NCBI GenBank assembly: GCA_034422455.1
Contig: DAOUJQ010000012.1
Location: 124,001-188,000, forward strand
DNA: 64,000 nucleotides
Direction: 5' to 3'
From: UBA1127 sp034422455
Lineage (GTDB): Bacteria; Chloroflexota; Dehalococcoidia; Lucifugimonadales; UBA1127
Part shown: one piece after another, positions 35,090 to 43,691 of the stretch
How the letters are laid out: every line of letters begins with the position of its first letter
Numbering within the stretch: the stretch's first letter is position 1
Notes under the pieces: generated by a model
Seen by the model: only the letters and a program-made list of their open reading frames with translations
The model's database searches: none
What the model was told of the DNA's origin: nothing
Made by a program: the position numbers and the translations under genes

Positions 35090-35136
35090 GGTTGGCGCCT
35101 TTGCGTTGCGGAACAGGAAATATCCTTACTCTATCA

Positions 35137-35166
35137 ATAATAGCATTGCTTTTGGCATATATGCAA
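35137..35166 (-). promoter_or_regulatory. Promoter of the orphan vapB
   Basis: TTGCAT (35161-35166) and TATTAT (35137-35142) are 18 bases apart, the same -35 and spacing as the intact vapBC promoter. This supports duplication of the promoter together with the genes. Confidence 0.65.
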
Positions 35167-35200
35167 GGGTCTATCGTGAGCATCCCGCTTTGTGGAGTCC

Positions 35201-36694
35201 CTACAACCCCCGCACTTCCAGCGTCGTCACCTCTCCCGTGCTCAGGTCCGCGACGCGGATGGCGTGGTTATTCGTGTCCGCGATGTACAGCCTGTCGTTC
35301 GCGCAGTCCACGCCCGACGGCTCGAACAGACGCGCGTCATGCCATGCGCCGTCGCGATGGCCCGCCTCCGGCCCGCCGAACAGCGTAGTCGTCTCCCCGG
35401 TGCGCGGGTCGATGCGCTTGATCTTGCTGTTGTACGTGTCCGCCACGTACAGCATCCCCCCCGCATGGCAGACGCCCTGTACGTGCTGGAGCAATACGCG
35501 CGGCCCGATGCCGTCCCGGTCGCCGAAGTCGAAAAGGTCGATGCCGACGAGCGTCTCGACGCTGCCGTCCGGCGCCGTCTCAGCGACACGCACGGCGCTC
35601 GTCTCGCTGTCCGCGAAGTACAGCCGGCCCTCGCCGTCCGAGTCGATGCCCGTAGGCTGCGCCAGCCACGACTCCGGTCGCGCGCCGTCGCGCAGGCCCT
35701 CCCGGCCGTTGCCGGCGAAGGGGCCGAGCATGCCGCTCGCCAGGTCCAGCGACCACAGCTGGTGCATGCCCGCCATCGCGATGTACAACGTGCCGTCCAG
35801 CACGGTCACGTCCCACGGCGAGCGCAGTGGCATGTCCTTGGCCGGGCCCGGCGGCAGAAAGGTCATCGCGGCGGAGCCCACACCCGCGATGGTCTCGACG
35901 GTCTTGGCCGCCAGGTCGACCTTGCGGAGCGCGTGGTTCTCCTTGTCGGCAACGTAGAGCACGTCCCCGTCAAGCGCGATGCCCTGGGGGTCGCTGAACT
36001 GCGCCTCGCTGTAGCCGCCGTCCGTGAACCCGCGCTCGCCAGTGCCGATGGTTTCGAGCGCCTCACCTTCCAGCGACGTTATGACAATGCGGTTATGCCC
36101 GGAGTCGACGATGAAGAGCCGGTTGGATGCCTCGTCCGCCAACAGCTTGCCGGGGAAAGCCAGCGTGTTCTCTGCCGCCTGCCGGTCGCGCTCCAGCGTC
36201 CACGTTACGGGGCTCCGCTGGAGCTGCCCCTTGACGTCGTAGGCCTCCACCAGCGGTCGCAGGAACCGGTCCAGGTCCTCGAAGCGGTACTCGCCCTCGT
36301 GCTTGCCCAGCACTCTCCCCTCCGGGTCGAGGACGAAGAGCGTCGGCCATGCCCGGGCGGCGTAGTGTTGCCAAATCTGGAAGTCGCGGTCGTTCACGAC
36401 GGGGTGGCGGATGTCGTAACGCAGCACCGCCTGCCGCAGGGCGTCGGTCTCCTTCTCCGCTGGGAACTTGGCGGAGTGCACGCCCAGCACCACCACCTCT
36501 TCCGGGTAGGCCTCTTCCAGCTTCCGCAACTGCGGAAGTATGTGCATGCAGTTGACTCAGCAGAAGGTCCAGAAGTCCAGCAGCACCAGCTTGCCGCGCA
36601 GGTCCGCAAGGCGGACTGGCGAGTCGGTGTTGAGCCATTCCAGCCCTTCCGGGAATTCAGGGGCCCGTATGGTGCCGGCGATTGCCTCCGTCAT
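35201..36694 (-). CDS. Thioredoxin-fold/NHL-repeat selenoprotein (in-frame TGA read as Sec46)
   Basis: Reading through one TGA gives a 497-residue protein. The N-terminal thioredoxin-like domain (about 1-150) has FWTFC-TGA-VNCMHILP, where homologous NHLRC2-like proteins have a CCxNC motif. TGA (36557-36559, codon 46) replaces the first Cys of CxxC, giving U-x-x-C. The C-terminal part is an NHL beta-propeller (repeats such as GIALDGDVLYVADKENHALRKV). ATG 36694 follows GAGAGGG. Frame and homology continue on both sides of the TGA, a SECIS-like hairpin follows, and selA lies in the same window. Likely a redox enzyme of unknown substrate. A normal gene finder would start it at codon 50 and lose the active site. 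Confidence 0.85.
36521..36538 (-). promoter_or_regulatory. Putative bacterial SECIS element
   Basis: Eighteen bases after the TGA, CTTCCGC (36538-36532) pairs perfectly with GCGGAAG (36527-36521) around the loop AGTT. The GU in the loop is 26 bases from the TGA, inside the 16-37 base window of bacterial SECIS hairpins recognised by SelB. Confidence 0.75.
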
Positions 36695-36819
36695 GTCCCT
36701 CTCCACGGCGTGTGCGCCTGACCCTATTGTGCATCACATCAATGCCAAGCGCACCCCAAGGACGACTTGTCAGACGCTGTGGTAACCTTCGGCGCATCAA
36801 GCTGTAAGAGGGTAGTCGC

Positions 36820-38232
36820 GTGTCACACCAAGCCTTGACCAGCATCCTCTCGACCGTGGGCCTGGACACCGGGCTCGCCGGCGCTGTCGAGTTCACCGGC
36901 GGCGACGACCCCATCCTGCCGACGCCGTTCCGCATTGGCGAGGCAGCGTCCGCGAGCCTCGGGGCCGTGGGCATCGCCGTGACCGATCTGTGGGAGCAGC
37001 GGTCCGGCCGCCGGCAGGAGATCTGCGTCGACGCACGGCGCGCGACCGCGTCGCTCCGCAGTGGCAATTACCTGACGCTGGACGGCGGCCCCGTCTCGGT
37101 CGAGCGGAGCTCGGTGGCGGGCGTATACCCGGCAAAGAACGGGCGATGGAGCTACCTGCATGGCACCTTCCCCAACCACCGCGACGCAGCCCTCAGCGTG
37201 CTCGGCGTGGAGGACGACCGCGAGGCCGTGCGCACGGCGGTTTTCGGCTGGGACGCACAGGAGCTGGAAGAAGCCATCATCGCCGCGAAGGGCGCCGGCG
37301 GTATGGTGCGCTCGATGGCCGAGTGGGCCGACCACCCGCAGTCCGCTGCCGTCGCTACCCTGCCGCTGTTGGAGATCGAGAAGATTGCCGACAGTCCACC
37401 AGAGCCGCTTCCCGATGGATCGCGGCCTCTCTCCGGCATTCGCGTCCTCGACCTGACGCGCGTGCTCGCCGGGCCGACCTGCGCCCGCACGCTGGCCGAG
37501 CACGGCGCCGATGTCCTCAAGATCAACGGTCCTCACCTCTACGCCAGCCCGGCGCAGGAGATGGACACGGGCCACGGCAAGCTCTCGGCGTTTCTGGACC
37601 TGCGTGATGCCCACGACATCGAGACCCTGCGCGGCCTGGTGCACGACGCCGACGTGTTCTCGCAGGGCTACCGCCCCGGCACGCTCGGCGAGCGCGGCTT
37701 CTCGCCGGAAGAGCTTGCAAAGCTCCGGCCCGGCATCGTGTACGTCTCGCTGTCGGCCTTTGGGCGCGTCGGCCCATGGGCATCCCGCCGGGGTTTCGAC
37801 ACGGTCATCCAGACGGTGAGCGGCATCACCGACCGCCAGGGACGGCTCTTCCCCGGCGCCGCGCCGGGTCCGCAGTTCTACCCCGTGTCGGCCATCGACT
37901 ACGTCAGCGGCTACCTGCTCGCCTTCGGCGCGATGGTGGCGCTCGCCCGCCGCGCCCGCGAGGGCGGAAGTTGGCTCGTGCGCGCCTCCCTGGCGCAGAC
38001 GGGGCGGTGGTTGGTCAACCTCGGCGAGGTCCCGGAGGCCGGCCTGCGCGACGTGCCCAAGGAGTTCACACCCGACGAGCTGGACAGCTGGCGCATCACG
38101 ACGGAGTCGCCCGCCGGACTGCTCCGCCACCTCGGGCCGGCGCTGCAGCTCTCGGAGACGCAGCCGTACTGGGCAAGGCCTGCTGTTCCCCTTGGCACGC
38201 ATGCGCCGGTCTGGCCGGACCGGCCGGTCTAG
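36820..38232 (+). CDS. CaiB/BaiF family CoA-transferase
   Basis: Class III CoA-transferase-like protein, 470 residues. The family core is seen in LSGIRVLDLTRVLAGPTCARTLAEHGADVLKI (from about 206). The catalytic region around MDTGHGKLSAFLDLRDA and SLSAFGRVGPWASRRGFDTV is also present. The ~200-residue N-terminal half looks like a second degenerate copy of the fold. These enzymes move CoA between carboxylic acids; the substrate here is unknown. GTG start after AAGAGGG. The gene begins a plus-strand run with an MFS carrier, hydrolase and dehydrogenase, plausibly a catabolic set. Confidence 0.88.
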   Translation: MSHQALTSILSTVGLDTGLAGAVEFTGGDDPILPTPFRIGEAASASLGAVGIAVTDLWEQRSGRRQEICVDARRATASLRSGNYLTLDGGPVSVERSSVAGVYPAKNGRWSYLHGTFPNHRDAALSVLGVEDDREAVRTAVFGWDAQELEEAIIAAKGAGGMVRSMAEWADHPQSAAVATLPLLEIEKIADSPPEPLPDGSRPLSGIRVLDLTRVLAGPTCARTLAEHGADVLKINGPHLYASPAQEMDTGHGKLSAFLDLRDAHDIETLRGLVHDADVFSQGYRPGTLGERGFSPEELAKLRPGIVYVSLSAFGRVGPWASRRGFDTVIQTVSGITDRQGRLFPGAAPGPQFYPVSAIDYVSGYLLAFGAMVALARRAREGGSWLVRASLAQTGRWLVNLGEVPEAGLRDVPKEFTPDELDSWRITTESPAGLLRHLGPALQLSETQPYWARPAVPLGTHAPVWPDRPV

Positions 38233-38374
38233 GGCATCCGTTCTCCGCTCCTTTGTCGACTCTGGTTCCCAACTGACCTGCACCGCCATCGCTCATTGGC
38301 TTCGCTTGCTAGGGGCGGCCCCCTACGGGTATGCTCACAAAGTTGCGCACCCGCGCACCGGAATTGGCAGACGT

Positions 38375-39727
38375 ATGGCAATCAGCGACACCCCACAGGC
38401 CGTCGCCCACGAGGGCAGCAGAAGCCGCGGCATCTTCCACGGCTGGTTTGTGCTGGCCGCCAACTGCCTCGTCATGGGGTTCTCGTCGGGCGTCACCAAC
38501 TACGGCGCGACGGTCTTCTTCAACCCGGTCTCGCAGGCCCTCGGCATCAGCCGCACCATGACCTCCATCGCCATCGCGCTGGCGCGGGCGGAGAACACCG
38601 TCCTCGCGCCCATCATCGGCTACTTCATCGACCGTTTCGGCCCAAGGCCCCCTATCCTCGTGGGCATGTTCCTCATGGGACTGGGCATGATCCTCTTCGG
38701 CCTGATTGCCAAGAATCTGCTGCTCTTCATCGTCACGTGGACGTTCATGGTGTCCCTGGGCGCCAACATCGGGGGGTTCGCGCCGAACTGGGCCACCATC
38801 AACAACTGGTTCAACCGCAAGAAGGGCCGCGCCATGGGCATCGGCATGGCGTCGCAGGCCATGGGCGGCGTCATTCTCGCTCCCCTGCTCGCCTTCATCA
38901 TCTCGCGATGGGGTTGGGAGACGGGGGCCGTCGTCACCGGCGTGGCGATATTCCTCCTGGTCATGCCCGTCACCAAGCTCATCCGCACCCGGCCGCAGGA
39001 CGTGGGCCTGCTCCCCGACGGCGACCCACCGGAGACAGCGGCGAGTGCACCCGCGCGCTCGGGGGACTCGGCCGCCAGGTCACGTACGCCTGCGCAGATG
39101 CCGGGAAGAAACTTCACCATCGGCCAGGCCTTCCGTGCGCCCGCCTTCTGGTTCTTCATGTTTGCCCTGGCGTTCCGGCAGATGAGCCAGGCGGGCATGG
39201 TGCTCCACATGTCGCCGATGTTGCAGGAGCGGTACGGGTTCACCGGCGTCGAGGCGGGCTTTCTGGTCGGCCTGATGGCGGGCATGGGTGTCGCCGGCGC
39301 CCTTGTGAGCGGCTACGTCAGCGATATGTTCGCGCGGCGCAAGGTGATGGGGATCGTCGTCTGGCTGGAGGCGCTCGCGCTCTTCCTGCTGCTCCTCCAT
39401 GAAGTGTCGCTTGTCTATGCATTCATAGTGGCGTTCGGCTTCGGCCAGGGAGCGCACGCGCTCAACCGTGCCATCCTGGGCGAGTACTTCGGCAACAGCC
39501 ACTACGCAAGGCTGTGGGGCATGCTCAGCATGGTGACGACGCCCTTCGCGGCGTCCGGGCCGGTCATCGCCGGCTGGCTTTCGGAGCCGGCAGGCTATGG
39601 CGGCGCGATTTTTCTCTTCATGCTCCTGTACGGACTGTCCGGCCTGCTTTATTGGAACTGCCGCCGCCCGCCGGTCCCCGCCGTCGTCGAGCGGGCGCGC
39701 AGGATCAGCCAGCTGTCCTCCGTGTGA
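38375..39727 (+). CDS. MFS transporter, OFA/monocarboxylate-like
   Basis: The 450-residue carrier has two six-helix halves around a hydrophilic loop (RTRPQDVGLLPDGDPPETA and Ser/Ala-rich stretch, about 195-240). The N-terminal region GWFVLAANCLVMGFSSG and the helix-4/5 segment NWATINNWFNRKKGRAMG resemble oxalate/formate-antiporter and monocarboxylate families. Import of an organic acid is likely. ATG 38375 is in frame with a longer upstream extension that overlaps caiB-like coding sequence and is rejected. The hydrolase gene follows after 15 bases. Confidence 0.86.
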   Translation: MAISDTPQAVAHEGSRSRGIFHGWFVLAANCLVMGFSSGVTNYGATVFFNPVSQALGISRTMTSIAIALARAENTVLAPIIGYFIDRFGPRPPILVGMFLMGLGMILFGLIAKNLLLFIVTWTFMVSLGANIGGFAPNWATINNWFNRKKGRAMGIGMASQAMGGVILAPLLAFIISRWGWETGAVVTGVAIFLLVMPVTKLIRTRPQDVGLLPDGDPPETAASAPARSGDSAARSRTPAQMPGRNFTIGQAFRAPAFWFFMFALAFRQMSQAGMVLHMSPMLQERYGFTGVEAGFLVGLMAGMGVAGALVSGYVSDMFARRKVMGIVVWLEALALFLLLLHEVSLVYAFIVAFGFGQGAHALNRAILGEYFGNSHYARLWGMLSMVTTPFAASGPVIAGWLSEPAGYGGAIFLFMLLYGLSGLLYWNCRRPPVPAVVERARRISQLSSV

Positions 39728-39742
39728 TCTTGAGGGAGGCCG

Positions 39743-40597
39743 ATGAAGCCGCCAGTGCGCCACGAGCACATCGACGTCAACGGCCTGGACGTCCACTACG
39801 CTGTTGCCGGTGAGGGGCCGCCGGTCGTGCTCTTGCACGGCCTCGGCGCGTCGCACATCACGTGGCAGGAGAACATCGAGCCGCTTGCGGAGCGCTTCAC
39901 CGTCTACGCGGTGGACATCCCCGGCCACGGCGACAGCGTCAAGATCGGCGTCGAGTACACGATGGACTCCGGCATCGCGCTCGTCCTTGGCTTCCTCGAC
40001 GCCGTGGGAGCGCCCGCCGCCGCCCTGGCGGGGAGCTCGATGGGTGGCCTCATCGCGCTGCACACGGCCCTCGAGCACCCCGGCCGCGTTACCCATCTCG
40101 TGCTGATCAACACCGCCGGGTTCGGCAGAGAGACTGCGCCGTACCTCCGGTTGATGACGCTGCCGTTGGTGGGCGAGCTCCTAGAGGGCCCTCCGAGGCG
40201 CAGCGCGCAGGCGATGATGATGCTGGTCTTCGGCAGGGGCAAGGAATACCCGGTGGAGCTTTTCGAGGAGCTCGTCCGCACCCGGTCTCTGCCGGGCGGA
40301 AGGGACGCTGTGCTGAAGTCGCTGCGGCACGGCGCGAACATCTTCGGCATGAAGCGCCGCCACGTCCTGGTCGACCGCCTGCCGGAATTGCAGATGCCGC
40401 TGATGATCGTGTGGGGCGCCCACGACCCTGTCTTTCCGTCGTCGCACGCGCATCGCGCCGTAGCGGCCGCGCCCAATGCCCGGCTGCTGTACCTGCCCGA
40501 CGCTGGTCACTGGCCTCATATGGAGGAGGCGGAGCTGTTCAACGCTGAGCTGACGGCCTTCATGTGTGGAGAGTCGGCGACAAGGGGAAAGACATGA
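39743..40597 (+). CDS. Alpha/beta-fold hydrolase
   Basis: The 284-residue hydrolase has the oxyanion segment LLHGLGAS, the nucleophile elbow GSSMGG (Ser near 95), a catalytic Asp in GAHDPVF and His in DAGHWPHMEE. Likely an esterase or C-C hydrolase acting on a small carboxylic substrate. The TGA stop overlaps the ATG of the next gene, so they are co-translated. Confidence 0.88.
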   Translation: MKPPVRHEHIDVNGLDVHYAVAGEGPPVVLLHGLGASHITWQENIEPLAERFTVYAVDIPGHGDSVKIGVEYTMDSGIALVLGFLDAVGAPAAALAGSSMGGLIALHTALEHPGRVTHLVLINTAGFGRETAPYLRLMTLPLVGELLEGPPRRSAQAMMMLVFGRGKEYPVELFEELVRTRSLPGGRDAVLKSLRHGANIFGMKRRHVLVDRLPELQMPLMIVWGAHDPVFPSSHAHRAVAAAPNARLLYLPDAGHWPHMEEAELFNAELTAFMCGESATRGKT

Positions 40598-41460
40598 CCT
40601 TCAACACCATCGGCATACTCGGAATCGGGGAGATGGGCAGCGCCATCGCGCGGCTGCTGTCGGCCCACGTGCGCGTCGTCTCGACCCTCGAAGGCCGCAG
40701 CGACCGGACGCGCGCCAACGCGGAGGCCGCTGGCGTGGAGGACGTGGGCTCCATCGAGGAGATGGTGCGCCAATCGGACCTCATTCTGTCCATCCTTGCA
40801 TCCGACGCCGCACCGGTCGTCGCGCGGCAGGTTGCCGAGGCTGCCCGCGGCGCCGGCGTGCGGACGCTCTTCGGCGAGTTCAACGCCATCGCGCCGGGCA
40901 CCGTGCAGGCGATAGAGACCGAGTTCGCCGACGCGATGGACGTCGTCGACGGCGGCATCGTGGGCGGGCCCCGCAGCCTCGGCGGCGCGAGCTTCTACAT
41001 CTCGGGCCCGCGCGCCGGTGAGGTGGTGGCGCTGCGCGAGTACGGCATCAACACCGTGCTGCTCGGCCCGGCAGTCGGCCAGGCGTCCGGCGCGAAGCTC
41101 TGCCACGCCGGCATGACGAAGGGGCTGTCCACGCTGGCGCTCGACATCCTTCTCGCCGCCGAGTCCCTCGGCGTGGCGGACACGGTCCTCGAGCAGTACG
41201 GACGCTCCATGTCCGGCGTCCTGCAGTTCGTCGACCGCTTTGTCCCCGGCAATCCCAAGCGCGCCTACCGCCGGGCGGAGGAGATGCCGGAAGTAGCAAA
41301 GATGCTCGATGACCTGGGATTCGAGGGAAGCATGCACCGTGGGGCTTACGAGCGCATGCGGTGGCTCGGCTCGCTGGAGCTGGACACGGACGGCGCCCCG
41401 TCCGCTGCCGATGTGGCGGCCCGCGTCATCGCCGCGACCCGAGCGGGAGACAGGGAGTAG
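40594..41460 (+). CDS. NAD(P)-binding dehydrogenase, 3-hydroxyisobutyrate/6-phosphogluconate type with DUF1932
   Basis: The 288 residues begin with a Rossmann motif (TIGILGIGEMGSAIA) and continue with the helix rich C-terminal domain, including SGAKLCHAGMTKGLSTLALDIL, where Lys is the likely catalytic residue. The last ~75 residues resemble DUF1932. The family oxidises beta-hydroxy acids. ATG 40594 has AAGGGGAAAG upstream and overlaps the hydrolase stop. Substrate unknown. Confidence 0.85.
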   Translation: MTFNTIGILGIGEMGSAIARLLSAHVRVVSTLEGRSDRTRANAEAAGVEDVGSIEEMVRQSDLILSILASDAAPVVARQVAEAARGAGVRTLFGEFNAIAPGTVQAIETEFADAMDVVDGGIVGGPRSLGGASFYISGPRAGEVVALREYGINTVLLGPAVGQASGAKLCHAGMTKGLSTLALDILLAAESLGVADTVLEQYGRSMSGVLQFVDRFVPGNPKRAYRRAEEMPEVAKMLDDLGFEGSMHRGAYERMRWLGSLELDTDGAPSAADVAARVIAATRAGDRE

Positions 41461-41525
41461 GGCAGGAGTGTTGGACGCTGGTGTTGTTGGCGGGCAGGGG
41501 TTGTCAACGGTAGAATGGTATACCT

Positions 41526-41768
41526 ATGCCTGTGTTGCTGAGGGAAGGTCCGTACCGCTTCTACATCGTATCGTGGGACAGGAACGAGCCTCCGCACGTC
41601 CACGTTCGCAGGGATGCGAGTTTCGCCAAGTTCTGGTTGGATCCGGTGGTATTGCAGGAAAGCAGCGATTTCCGCGGTGTGGAGATACGGCGTATCCAGA
41701 GGATCGTGGAGCGCTACGAAACACAGTTGTTGGAGGCGTGGCATGACCATTTCAACCCTCCGCTTTGA
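41526..41768 (+). CDS. DUF4160 protein
   Basis: The 80-residue protein matches the DUF4160 pattern: YRFYIVSWDRNEPPHVHV, with the conserved E-P-P-H-V-H, then a helix RIQRIVERYETQLLEAWHDHF. Proteins of this family usually sit beside a DUF2442 gene, as here, with a 26-base overlap. The pair has been suspected of being a toxin-antitoxin-like module, but the activity is not established and I do not assign one. Confidence 0.85.
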   Translation: MPVLLREGPYRFYIVSWDRNEPPHVHVRRDASFAKFWLDPVVLQESSDFRGVEIRRIQRIVERYETQLLEAWHDHFNPPL

Positions 41769-42096
41769 AGTCCCGGCGGCCACAACCCTCAATGTGACGG
41801 AAGACACGTTGACCGTGGAGTTGGACGACGGACGCACCGTCTCCGTCCCCCTGTGCTGGTACCCTCGACTGGTCCACGCCACGCCGGAGGAACGCACTAA
41901 CTGGGAGATCCACGCGGCGGGGCAGCATGTCCACTGGCCAGACCTGGACGAAGACCTGAGCGTCGAAATGTTTCTGACAGGCCAAAAGTCAAGCGAGAGC
42001 CTCGACTCCTTCAAACGATGGCTGGAGGCCAAGAAGGCTGGCCTCCCTGTGACTATCCACGAGATTCGCTCAGCCTCTAGCCAGGAAGCCTCCTGA
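41743..42096 (+). CDS. DUF2442 protein
   Basis: The 117-residue protein has the DUF2442 core: LNVTEDTLTVELDDGRTVSVPLCWYPRLVHA followed by W-E-I and HWPDLDEDLSVEMFL. ATG 41743 follows TTGGAGG inside the end of the DUF4160 gene, so translation is coupled. The C-terminal ~40 residues are an unrelated polar tail. Confidence 0.85.
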   Translation: MTISTLRFEVPAATTLNVTEDTLTVELDDGRTVSVPLCWYPRLVHATPEERTNWEIHAAGQHVHWPDLDEDLSVEMFLTGQKSSESLDSFKRWLEAKKAGLPVTIHEIRSASSQEAS

Positions 42097-42159
42097 GGCT
42101 CCTCCGAGGCAAGAACCTGGTATCGCGTGATGAAGACGACGCCTGCGGGGTAGCCATGG

Positions 42160-43497
42160 CTATGCGGCGGCCGAGTGGTGCCGCGGCTTCCCCGCCGCCA
42201 GCAGCCCCAGGAACACCAGCGACTGGATGACCACGTAGACCCAGAGGATGAAGACGTAGCTCCCCTGCGTGTCGAATACCAGCGTGGCCGCCAGCGGCCC
42301 GATGGCGTTGGTCGCCATCTGCCACGGTAGCACCGCCCCGCGTATCGCGCCAAGGTGCCGTGAGCCGTAGTAGTCGGCGATGATCACCTGTTGCGCCAGC
42401 AGCGACCCCGCAAACGCAACGCCGTGCACGATGGCAAATACCGCTCCAATCCACATGGAGTCCAGCGCAATCAAGATCAGCGTGCCGACGATCATTCCCA
42501 GCTGGAACGCAAGGATCACCGCCTGCGCCGAGATGCGCTCCACCACGAAGCCCGCCAGCAACGACGCCGGGATGCCCGTCAACGACCATATGGTCAACAC
42601 GGTCACCGCCTGCGCCTCGCTGAGGCCCTGGTCGCTCATGTAGGGGATGAAGTTGAAGTTGACGCCCGTGTTCACAAAGCTCGTGAGGCACAGCGCCGCC
42701 AGCAGTATCCAGAACGTGCGCGTGCGGAGCGTCTCCCGCAGCGTGAAGTGGACCTCGGACCCGCGCGATGGCGTCGCGCCCGGCTGCGTCCGGTCATCCG
42801 CCTGCTGTTGCCGCGCGGGCGGGTCGCCGTCGGGCCGCAGCCCCATGTCCTCCGGCTGGCGGCGCATCCACAGCAGCACCGGGACCAGTGTCAGCGCCCA
42901 CACCATGAACCCCAGCGACGCGGCCGACCAACGCCAGCCGGCCCCGCTGATGATCACCTGCGCCAGTACCGGTACCGCGCCCTGTCCGAAGCGCTGCCCC
43001 AGCCCGCCGTAGGCCAGCGCGCGCCCCCGCAGCCGCACGAACCACTTGGCGAGGACGGTCTGGTTGGTCAAATTGATGACGCCCTGCAGCAGCATCCGCG
43101 TCAGGATGATGACGGCGTAGAACTGCCACAGCGACACAACGCCGCTCCACGCGACGAAGAGCCCGCCCATACCGAGGAATCCTACGAACAGGATCCACCG
43201 TGCACCGAAGCGGTCGATGATGGGACCGATGCCCAGTCCGATGGCGCCGCCCAACAGGGTACCTATCGCCACCGCGCCCGCAATGACGGAGCGGTTCCAG
43301 TCGAACTCCTCCGCCATGGGTTTGACGAAGACGCCGATGGTGGGGTTGACGATGACGGCGGAGGCGATGGAGGACAGGACGGTGATCCAGACGATCACCC
43401 AGCCGTAGTATCTGCGAGGCCGCTCGGGGATGTGGGGTCCCGTGCTCAAAAGTGGCCGCCTGCTTTCTGCCCCGTGAGGCCCGCGCTTCCGTGTCAA
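42160..43497 (-). CDS. MFS transporter, OFA/monocarboxylate-like (second copy)
   Basis: Twelve-helix carrier of 445 residues, paralogous in design to the one at 38.4 kb. It has RYYGWVIVWITVLSSIA, a central hydrophilic loop starting RRQPEDMGLRPDGDPP, and the helix-5 segment WFVRLRGRALAYGG. The first codon is TTG at 43497; another in-frame TTG 17 codons later with GGCGG upstream is equally plausible. It is transcribed against the preceding gene run. Confidence 0.85.
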   Translation of the reverse strand: MTRKRGPHGAESRRPLLSTGPHIPERPRRYYGWVIVWITVLSSIASAVIVNPTIGVFVKPMAEEFDWNRSVIAGAVAIGTLLGGAIGLGIGPIIDRFGARWILFVGFLGMGGLFVAWSGVVSLWQFYAVIILTRMLLQGVINLTNQTVLAKWFVRLRGRALAYGGLGQRFGQGAVPVLAQVIISGAGWRWSAASLGFMVWALTLVPVLLWMRRQPEDMGLRPDGDPPARQQQADDRTQPGATPSRGSEVHFTLRETLRTRTFWILLAALCLTSFVNTGVNFNFIPYMSDQGLSEAQAVTVLTIWSLTGIPASLLAGFVVERISAQAVILAFQLGMIVGTLILIALDSMWIGAVFAIVHGVAFAGSLLAQQVIIADYYGSRHLGAIRGAVLPWQMATNAIGPLAATLVFDTQGSYVFILWVYVVIQSLVFLGLLAAGKPRHHSAAA

Positions 43498-43565
43498 CTA
43501 TAGGGCAATCAGCTTAATCCGTTCACATTGAGTCCACTCGAAGGGGGCGCGCGCAACCTACCCCC

Positions 43566-43667
43566 GTCGTTCCTGCGGAGGCAGGAACCCAGAGGGGCTG
43601 CGCGGGGTTGAGCCGTCCACCCCGAGCGCCCACCTCTCCATACCGGCGCATGCCGGTATCCAGAAAC
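43566..43667. repeat. Dispersed palindromic repeats (two types)
   Basis: Type 1, GTCGTTCCTGC...GCAGGAACCCAGAGG, at 43566-43596; type 2, TACCGGCGCATGCCGGTA followed by TCCAGAAAC, at 43641-43667. Both recur at 44.8 and 51.9-52.8 kb. They fill the gap between the MFS gene and radC. Confidence 0.85.
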
Positions 43668-43691
43668 TCCGCGCCCAACCGTGACCGGCCC

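Noticed and set aside
36540..36694. Simple nonsense mutation or pseudogene at the TGA of the thioredoxin/NHL gene
   Set aside because: The stop is exactly at the catalytic Cys, the frame is intact on both sides, a SECIS-like hairpin follows and selA is present.
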